Positions 1 to 3,910 of a DNA stretch of 5,931 nt are shown piece after piece. The notes under the pieces are model-generated. The model was not told where the DNA came from. It did not search any database and saw nothing but the letters and a program-made list of their open reading frames with translations. A program made the translations under genes and the position numbers. Origin of the DNA: Chloroflexota bacterium. Its GTDB lineage: Bacteria > Chloroflexota > Anaerolineae > Anaerolineales > VGOW01. The first letter of the stretch is position 1; each line of letters begins with the position of its first letter. The stretch lies in assembly GCA_016215145.1 (NCBI GenBank), contig JACRLA010000238.1:1-5931 (forward strand), read 5' to 3'.

Positions 1-453
1 AATGTATGGGGCGCGGTAGCCGCCGATGTTAAACTCGCGCGCGCCGATGAACTGCGCCGGAATATCGAGCGACGAAAAAGAGCGTTGATGTGTTTTGCCG
101 TCTAATGTGATGGAGGTTGACCAGCGAGGCACAAACTTGATTTCCGATTCGGCGACCGCAGGTGAGACGGCGCCACCGTTGGCTTTAAATTCTTTCAACA
201 CCGCATCGCCCGCAGCCCATATTGCCTTCACGATCTTCCCATTCGCTTCTTTTGGGATCGTGGTGGGCGCAAGAATCGCCGTGGGCGGTTGAGGTGTGTC
301 TTCGGTGGGCTTGAGTGTTGGCGGGCGCGGGTTAGCGGCTGGAAGTTGGACGTTAGAAGTTGGAGGCTGAGGCGTGGCGCATGAGGCGATCAGCAGCGCG
401 GCGAAAATAAAACGGAATACGCAATACGAAATACGCAATATGCTCAATCCCAT
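1..453 (-). CDS. Predicted lipoprotein of unknown function, N-terminal part (C-terminus outside window)
   Basis: Reading the minus strand from ATG at 453-451 gives 151 codons open to the window edge, so the C-terminus is missing. Residues 1-24 form a signal peptide with a hydrophobic core (FIFAALLIAS) ending in a lipobox I22-A23-S24-C25; Cys25 would be lipidated and anchor the protein outside the cytoplasmic membrane. Residues 26-70 are a Pro/Thr/Asn-rich linker, followed by a folded-looking region from about residue 72 that I do not recognise. Two short tandem repeats lie inside the coding sequence: 416-443 encodes residues 4-13 and 331-372 encodes residues 28-41. The start is only 7 bp after the stop of the Uma2 gene and has no clear Shine-Dalgarno sequence, which fits translation coupled to Uma2. 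A TTG at codon 6 is a possible alternative start. That it is a secreted lipoprotein is well supported; the function is unknown. Confidence 0.8.
   Translation of the reverse strand, partial: MGLSILRISYCVFRFIFAALLIASCATPQPPTSNVQLPAANPRPPTLKPTEDTPQPPTAILAPTTIPKEANGKIVKAIWAAGDAVLKEFKANGGAVSPAVAESEIKFVPRWSTSITLDGKTHQRSFSSLDIPAQFIGAREFNIGGYRAPYI
331..372. repeat. Six-copy 7-bp tandem array, consensus GTTRGAR
   Basis: Six consecutive 7-bp words start at 331, 338, 345, 352, 359 and 366. The best-conserved are GTTGGAC, GTTAGAA and GTTGGAG; the outer ones (GTTAGCG, GCTGGAA, GCTGAGG) are degenerate. The array is inside the partial lipoprotein gene on the opposite strand and encodes residues 28-41, the start of the Pro/Thr-rich linker just after the lipidated Cys25. 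Degenerate heptamer arrays resemble the short tandemly repeated repetitive (STRR) elements described in cyanobacteria; membership of any named family is not claimed. Confidence 0.7.
416..443. repeat. Four-copy 7-bp tandem array, consensus AATACGC
   Basis: Four consecutive 7-bp words start at 416, 423, 430 and 437: AATACGC, AATACGA, AATACGC and AATATGC. Only two bases depart from the consensus. The array falls in codons 4-13 of the partial lipoprotein on the minus strand, so it encodes the part of the signal peptide before the hydrophobic core. Either the array inserted at the gene's 5' edge and was absorbed into the reading frame, or the true start is internal to it (TTG at codon 6). Confidence 0.75.
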
Positions 454-460
454 TCGCTTT

Positions 461-1126
461 TTATTTTTGTTTCTTCAACCGTTCCAACTCATCGCGCAGT
501 TTTTCAATTTCCTTTTCGGCTGATTGATACGCCTCTTGCAATTCGTGGAGCTGCAACAATCGTTTGCCAGTCGCAGTTTCGGTCAGTGCCAGCCTATTGC
601 CGTTTGCGTTTAAAGTAAGACCGAGCGATTCGCTTTGTAGTCCGTAGTTGATTTCAGGAACAGCCTGATATACGCCGTCTGTCAGGCGAAAACCTTGCAA
701 GCACGGTTTAAGATATTCGTCGAGGGGATCGAAAAGGAAATACTCTTTCACGCCCAGCCATTGATACAACCCGCGCTTCGTCCACAAATCTTCTTCGCGC
801 GTTTCTTTAGACGTGAACTCGAAGATCACTTCGGGGACTTTGTTCTCTTTCCAAGTGAACCACGAGCGGCGTTCCTTGTTGGAGACTCCAAAAGCAACGA
901 AGACGTCCGGGGCAAAGCAACGGCGCGGGTCGCCCTCTTCGTAATAGACAAACATATCGCCGCCAACGTAAACATCCGTGCGATGACGATAATAAGTTTC
1001 CAAAAGGCTGACGACATACACGATCAACTTGATATGAAAACCGGTTTCACCCATAGGTTTGCCATCCGATGCAGGATATTCGACTTCTTCTATTATTTCT
1101 GGCGGAGGAGCGTAATTTACTGCCAT
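461..1126 (-). CDS. Uma2-family (DUF820) PD-(D/E)XK-fold protein with C-terminal coiled coil
   Basis: The 221-residue product matches the Uma2 family, whose members adopt a restriction-endonuclease-like fold; their biological role is mostly unknown, and many are present in large numbers in Cyanobacteria and Chloroflexota. Visible landmarks are the N-terminal segment around DGKPMGETGFH (21-31), the acidic motif APD at 72-74 with Asp74, the core strand PEVIFEFTSKETREED (98-113) with Glu103 and Lys107, and the family's closing block around YQWLGVKEYFLFDP (121-134). Residues about 195-221 are a Lys/Glu-rich amphipathic helix, predicted to be a coiled coil and so a likely dimerisation or partner-binding tail. 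The start at 1126 is supported by GAGGTG six bases upstream. A sigma70-like promoter fits the 52-bp gap to the upstream gene. Nuclease activity is inferred from the fold only; no toxin, antitoxin or methylase partner is next to it. Confidence 0.88.
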   Translation of the reverse strand: MAVNYAPPPEIIEEVEYPASDGKPMGETGFHIKLIVYVVSLLETYYRHRTDVYVGGDMFVYYEEGDPRRCFAPDVFVAFGVSNKERRSWFTWKENKVPEVIFEFTSKETREEDLWTKRGLYQWLGVKEYFLFDPLDEYLKPCLQGFRLTDGVYQAVPEINYGLQSESLGLTLNANGNRLALTETATGKRLLQLHELQEAYQSAEKEIEKLRDELERLKKQK

Positions 1127-1132
1127 AGTTCA

Positions 1133-1138
1133 CACCTC
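1133..1138 (-). promoter_or_regulatory. Shine-Dalgarno of the Uma2-family gene
   Basis: The minus strand reads GAGGTG here, with six bases between it and the ATG at 1126-1124. This fixes the Uma2 start and shows that the gene can be translated independently of the propeller lipoprotein gene upstream. Confidence 0.6.
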
Positions 1139-1148
1139 ATTGCGATCA

Positions 1149-1178
1149 AATGTAGCACGGCACGCAGACAAAAGTCAA
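1149..1178 (-). promoter_or_regulatory. Candidate sigma70-type promoter for the Uma2-family gene
   Basis: On the minus strand TTGACT (1178-1173, five of six to consensus) and TACATT (1154-1149, four of six) are separated by 18 bp. Initiation would be expected near 1142, just upstream of the Shine-Dalgarno sequence at 1133-1138. The -35 box directly abuts the stop codon of the upstream lipoprotein gene (1179-1181). The boxes and spacing are seen in the sequence; promoter activity is inferred. Confidence 0.4.
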
Positions 1179-2576
1179 TCACTTCATCGCCACAATGATC
1201 AACCCGCGTGTCAGATCACTGGCATAAACGCACGTCATCTTCTCGCCCTTCACGTTGCACTCGTGTAAACGCACACCCCATATTCCATCAAAGATGTCGC
1301 TGCCCATCACGCCTTTGCCTTTCGCGGCGCGCACTGCTTTATATGCTACAGGTTCAACTTTAGGTTGATCCGGTTTACTCACATCTACTTTAAATACGCG
1401 CACGCCGTCCATGTACCACCCAACAAAAAGTTTATCGCCATCAATCAATATATTGTGCGGTGATGAAAAAGGATTCTCGAGCGCGATGCTTAACACTTCT
1501 TTTGGATTCTTTACATCACGAATATCGTACAAGCGCAATTGACTGAAAGGCGGCTTATACGTCACTTCATCCTGAATAAATACAAAGTTGCCATCTGCCG
1601 TTGGATACGCTTGATGGATTTTAAATCCTGATGGCTTGATGCTGTCTAACGGATTCAACGGTGTCACCGTCTGCCCCGCTTCAACTTGTTTCTTGTCCAA
1701 AATGATCAACCCCGCGCTCCAATAGGCAACGTACACTCGATCTCCCACAATCGTGGTGTCGTGGACGAAATTATTTTGACTCGTGCCGAGCGAATAGGTA
1801 TAGTGATTCACTTCGCGCACATTGTTAAAGTCGCGGATGTCTATCACGCGCAAATCGCCGCGCGCGGTGGACGAGAGATAAATGTAGGCACCATCGCCCT
1901 TCGAGTCTACGCTCACTTGGCTGGTGTGAACGTCGCACCAATTCGAAATGTTTCCGGTGGTGCTGCCTTTGTAATAACCCACCACCGTCGGGTTGGAAGG
2001 CGTGGTCACATCTACAATCTCAATGCCGCACACGTCGTTCACGCTGCGCGCGCGTTGTTGCGACAGCACGATATAATTTTTGCCGTTCTGCTTAAACGCT
2101 TTGAGGTCGGCAGTGTAGGTGAATTGACTCCACTGCCACGCGCCAACCACCGTTGGTTTTGTCGGGTCGGTCACATCGGCGATGAAGAAGGCGGCTTCGT
2201 CGCTTAGTGATTGCACTACATAGAGTCGTCCGTCTTTTTCAAACAGATCGATCTCGCCGTTGAAGCAAAAGCCGGTTGGCAGGTAAGCCACTTCGATCAT
2301 GTTTTGAATCGGCAAGCCCAGCGGCGATTCGCGGCAATCGGTGGGGAGCGGATCGATCTTCCTCAATGATAATGGCACGGAAGTAGAGGTCGGTGATCGG
2401 GTTGCGGTAGCCGATCTCGTTGTGGGTTGCGGATTCGCAGTGGCGGCATCCGCGCGTGTGGGAGTTGAAGGCGGCACATCGGTATCGCGGGTGAATGAAG
2501 TGATCGGCGTGATCGTGCTGCAAGTGCAAGCGAGGATCAAAGGGATGATCGAGAGAGTGGTGGCGAGTCGTTTCAT
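1179..2576 (-). CDS. Surface lipoprotein with LVIVD-repeat beta-propeller
   Basis: The 465-residue product begins with a short signal peptide whose lipobox is I14-L15-A16-C17, so Cys17 is the likely lipid anchor. A Ser/Thr/Pro/Ala-rich low-complexity linker covers about residues 20-70. The rest is built from repeated blade units in which a hydrophobic strand ends in VD or ID followed by a 'TxPxxPxVVG' turn: about 130-146 (FIADVTDPTKPTVVG), 185-200 (IEIVDVTTPSNPTVVG), 242-257, 289-294, 347-363 and 392-410. This is the pattern of LVIVD repeat (PF08309-like) propellers, also seen in choice-of-anchor proteins. The likely role is binding or display outside the membrane; no catalytic motif is evident. 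Four Cys in the propeller part (81, 104, 183, 214) and two near the C-terminus (440, 449) could form disulfides in an exported protein. The gene diverges from the thioesterase gene across a 67-bp spacer. The ligand is unknown. Confidence 0.85.
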   Translation of the reverse strand: MKRLATTLSIIPLILACTCSTITPITSFTRDTDVPPSTPTRADAATANPQPTTRSATATRSPTSTSVPLSLRKIDPLPTDCRESPLGLPIQNMIEVAYLPTGFCFNGEIDLFEKDGRLYVVQSLSDEAAFFIADVTDPTKPTVVGAWQWSQFTYTADLKAFKQNGKNYIVLSQQRARSVNDVCGIEIVDVTTPSNPTVVGYYKGSTTGNISNWCDVHTSQVSVDSKGDGAYIYLSSTARGDLRVIDIRDFNNVREVNHYTYSLGTSQNNFVHDTTIVGDRVYVAYWSAGLIILDKKQVEAGQTVTPLNPLDSIKPSGFKIHQAYPTADGNFVFIQDEVTYKPPFSQLRLYDIRDVKNPKEVLSIALENPFSSPHNILIDGDKLFVGWYMDGVRVFKVDVSKPDQPKVEPVAYKAVRAAKGKGVMGSDIFDGIWGVRLHECNVKGEKMTCVYASDLTRGLIIVAMK

Positions 2577-2582
2577 GTTCCT

Positions 2583-2588
2583 GTTATA
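2583..2588 (-). promoter_or_regulatory. Candidate -10 box immediately upstream of the propeller lipoprotein
   Basis: The minus strand reads TATAAC (five of six to TATAAT), separated from the ATG at 2576 by only six bases. Initiation at the usual distance from a -10 box would fall on or next to the start codon, giving a leaderless mRNA. No good -35 match lies 17 bp upstream (ATACGA), and that position overlaps the inverted repeat at 2601-2618. An AGGA two bases before the start codon is too close to work as a normal ribosome binding site. This could be chance AT-rich sequence. Confidence 0.25.
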
Positions 2589-2600
2589 CTCCGATTAAAT

Positions 2601-2618
2601 GAATCTCGTATGAGATTC
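2601..2618. promoter_or_regulatory. Perfect 7-bp inverted repeat in the divergent spacer (candidate operator)
   Basis: GAATCTC (2601-2607) and its exact reverse complement GAGATTC (2612-2618) flank the four bases GTAT. The element sits near the centre of the 67-bp spacer between the divergently transcribed propeller lipoprotein and thioesterase genes, where a repressor or activator dimer could act on both promoters. No T-tract follows on either strand, which argues against an intrinsic terminator. The symmetry is seen directly; the operator role is inferred. Confidence 0.4.
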
Positions 2619-2643
2619 CGAAGGAAGCCGCGACAAAATTTCT

Positions 2644-3060
2644 ATGTCTTTATTTCATTTCTGCACGTCTGTTGAAGTACGCTTTGCCGACCTCGATGCC
2701 TTTGGGCATGTGAACCACGCCAAGTATTTTACATTTATGGAGCAGGGACGTTTTCAATATTTCGACGCGCTCGGGTTGTGGGATACGTCACGCCCGTTTC
2801 ACGAGTTGGGCATCATCATCGCCGAAGCGCACTGCTCGTATAAGAAGCCGGTGCAACTTGGTGATCGTGTGGAGGTCTCGGTGCGAGTCTCGCGCCTGGG
2901 CAACAAAAGTTTTGAGATCGAATATCTGTTGAGCGTGAAAGATGACGAAGTGGCAAAGGGTCGCACGACTCAAGTCGCTTACGATTATCAAAGCGAAAAA
3001 TCTATCGCCGTGCCGGTTGAGTGGCGGAAGAAAATTGAGGAGTTTGAAAGGAATACGTAG
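2644..3060 (+). CDS. Acyl-CoA thioesterase, 4HBT/YbgC-FadM-type hotdog fold
   Basis: The 138-residue product has the length and layout of single-domain hotdog thioesterases that hydrolyse acyl-CoA to free acid and CoA in the cytoplasm. The diagnostic stretch is VRFADLDAFGHVNHAKY (12-28). By comparison with Pseudomonas 4-hydroxybenzoyl-CoA thioesterase, Asp18 corresponds to the catalytic Asp17, and GHVNHAKY begins the long central helix. The block YKKPVQLGDRVEVSVRV (66-82) and the following strand SFEIEYLL are also typical. The acyl chain it prefers cannot be read from sequence. The only purine-rich site upstream (AAGGAA, 2621-2626) is 17 bases from ATG 2644, too far to be convincing; an in-frame TGA at 2611 and no upstream ATG, GTG or TTG leave 2644 as the best start. 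The gap to heme oxygenase is 98 bp, so co-transcription is possible but unproven. Confidence 0.88.
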   Translation: MSLFHFCTSVEVRFADLDAFGHVNHAKYFTFMEQGRFQYFDALGLWDTSRPFHELGIIIAEAHCSYKKPVQLGDRVEVSVRVSRLGNKSFEIEYLLSVKDDEVAKGRTTQVAYDYQSEKSIAVPVEWRKKIEEFERNT

Positions 3061-3064
3061 ACGA

Positions 3065-3092
3065 GTTAACTAGGGTGAATTAATAAGTTAAC
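3065..3092. promoter_or_regulatory. Paired GTTAAC palindromes, 22 bp apart, upstream of heme oxygenase
   Basis: The palindrome GTTAAC occurs at 3065-3070 and again at 3087-3092, each preceded by A (AGTTAAC). The 22-bp centre-to-centre spacing is about two helical turns, putting both sites on one face of the DNA, as expected for cooperative dimer binding upstream of a promoter. They lie 67-94 bp before the heme oxygenase start. A decayed tandem repeat of the kind seen elsewhere in the window is an alternative explanation. Confidence 0.3.
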
Positions 3093-3127
3093 AGATGGGA
3101 CTTACTTTTAGCAAAGGGTTACGATAG

Positions 3128-3140
3128 TATTCGCCGAATA
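3128..3140. promoter_or_regulatory. 13-bp palindrome in the heme oxygenase leader (candidate operator)
   Basis: TATTCG (3128-3133) and CGAATA (3135-3140) are exact reverse complements around a single C. A second, overlapping 8-bp palindrome GAATATTC occupies 3136-3143. Both end just before the Shine-Dalgarno sequence at 3145 and overlap a weak -10-like TAGTAT (3125-3130), which has only a poor -35 partner, TTACTT, 17 bp upstream at 3102-3107. Binding here would block transcription initiation or early elongation. An iron- or heme-responsive regulator is a natural guess for heme oxygenase, but no named consensus is matched. Confidence 0.3.
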
Positions 3141-3144
3141 TTCC

Positions 3145-3151
3145 GGAGGAG
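3145..3151 (+). promoter_or_regulatory. Strong Shine-Dalgarno of heme oxygenase
   Basis: GGAGGAG is followed by seven bases and then ATG 3159. It is the best ribosome binding site in the window, far stronger than those of the thioesterase and PucC-like genes, and it fixes the heme oxygenase start. Confidence 0.75.
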
Positions 3152-3158
3152 AATAATA

Positions 3159-3812
3159 ATGTTTACCTTGCTATCAGTTCGTTTACGAGAAGGCACAAAA
3201 GACGCTCACCGTTTAGCAGAAAACGCCCCGTTCATTCGCGAGTTTTTTTCTGGACAATTGTCGCAAGAATCTTACCGCGAGTTTTTAGTGCAACTCTATT
3301 CCATCTACTCCGCATTAGAGGAGCATCAGGATCGTTATCGAATGCACGCGGTGTTTGGAAAAATTTATTTCCCGGCGCTCTATCGCACCCATGCGCTAGA
3401 ACAAGATTTGAATTTTTATTACGGCAATGTCAATTGGCGAGCGTTGCCACTGCATGAGGCGACAAGCGATTATGTGAATCGAATGCACGATCTTTCAAAT
3501 GAATGGGTTGAAGGATTAGTGGCACATCATTACACGCGTTATCTGGGCGACTTATCGGGCGGGCAAATGCTGAAGCGCATGGTTGCCAAGATATTCAAGT
3601 TGTCGTCAGGTGATGGACTGGCGTTTTATGAATTCCCTGCCATTCCCGATCATGTGAGGTTTAAGAATGATTATCGCGTGCAGTTAGATGTGATGCCCGT
3701 TGACGAGATGACCGTGCAGAGAATTGTAGACGAAGCGAATCAGGCTTTTGAATTAAATCGGCGCGTGTTTGATTCGCTTTATATGAAAGTGGCGAAACCA
3801 GTGAGCAGGTAA
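3159..3812 (+). CDS. Heme oxygenase (biliverdin-producing), soluble
   Basis: The 217-residue product is a canonical heme oxygenase: it would use O2 and electrons to open heme to biliverdin, CO and Fe2+. Alignment by eye with human HO-1 places the proximal heme ligand at His17 (HO-1 His25), with Glu21 matching its Glu29 in the HRLAEN context. The distal-helix signature YTRYLGDLSGGQ is at 125-136, with Gly130, Asp131 and Gly134 matching Gly139, Asp140 and Gly143. Arg173 in FKNDYR matches the heme-propionate residue Arg183. ALEQDLNFYYG (79-89) and the C-terminal helix VDEANQAFELN (190-200) are also family-typical. There is no C-terminal membrane anchor, as usual for bacterial and cyanobacterial forms, so it acts in the cytoplasm. 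Need for O2 implies an aerobic or microaerobic host. Product use could be phytochrome chromophore supply or iron release. The stop codon lies in the first word of the downstream repeat, and the final residues VSR are encoded by repeat-like sequence. Confidence 0.96.
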   Translation: MFTLLSVRLREGTKDAHRLAENAPFIREFFSGQLSQESYREFLVQLYSIYSALEEHQDRYRMHAVFGKIYFPALYRTHALEQDLNFYYGNVNWRALPLHEATSDYVNRMHDLSNEWVEGLVAHHYTRYLGDLSGGQMLKRMVAKIFKLSSGDGLAFYEFPAIPDHVRFKNDYRVQLDVMPVDEMTVQRIVDEANQAFELNRRVFDSLYMKVAKPVSR

Positions 3813-3895
3813 ACACGTAGACAGGTAAAGAGGTAGACAGGTAAACAGAATGCTTGGTGTTACGTATCTACTTGTCTACTTGCCTACGTGTCTAC
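3809..3895. repeat. Converging arrays of 8-bp words forming a large imperfect inverted repeat
   Basis: Left arm: five 8-bp words at 3809, 3817, 3825, 3833 and 3841 (for example GTAGACAG, GTAAACAG), consensus GTARACAG; a sixth, more degenerate word may begin at 3801. Spacer: seven bases, 3849-3855. Right arm: five 8-bp words at 3856, 3864, 3872, 3880 and 3888 which read as GTAGACAM-like units on the minus strand (for example GTAGACAC at 3895-3888). The arms are both 40 bp and match at 28 of 40 positions when paired outside-in, with extra G-T wobble pairs possible in RNA. The outermost pair is best conserved (7 of 8) and the innermost worst. It fills most of the 98-bp gap between heme oxygenase and the PucC-like gene. 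No T-tract follows, so it is not a standard intrinsic terminator; an RNA stabiliser, attenuator or dispersed repeat element is possible. Confidence 0.85.
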
Positions 3896-3910
3896 CTTAA
3901 ACATCCAAAC

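Noticed and set aside
95..292. 65-codon plus-strand open frame over the partial lipoprotein
   Set aside because: It is antisense to the minus-strand lipoprotein, which has a proper signal peptide and lipobox; the plus-strand product has no recognisable features.
1127..1178. Direct GCACG repeat in the gap between the propeller lipoprotein and Uma2 genes, considered as a terminator stem
   Set aside because: The copies are direct rather than inverted, and no stable stem with a T-tract can be drawn.
695..1198. 167-codon plus-strand open frame
   Set aside because: Antisense shadow of the well-supported Uma2-family gene; its product resembles no known family.
1686..2207. 173-codon plus-strand open frame
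   Set aside because: Antisense shadow of the propeller lipoprotein, whose repeated blade motifs show which strand is coding.
3809..3895. Hairpin considered as a rho-independent terminator of heme oxygenase
   Set aside because: The stem is imperfect and AT/GC mixed, and it is followed by CTTAAACATC rather than a T-tract. Attenuation by another route remains possible.
3809..3895. Direct and inverted words considered as a CRISPR array or attachment site
   Set aside because: Units are 8 bp with no spacers between them, and no cas, integrase or transposase gene is nearby.
3850..3900. 16-codon hydrophobic open frame (ATG 3850 to TAA 3898-3900) ending ten bases before the PucC-like start, resembling a leader peptide
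   Set aside because: It consists almost wholly of the right arm of the 8-bp repeat and has no proper Shine-Dalgarno sequence; repeat DNA with a period not divisible by three gives open frames easily.
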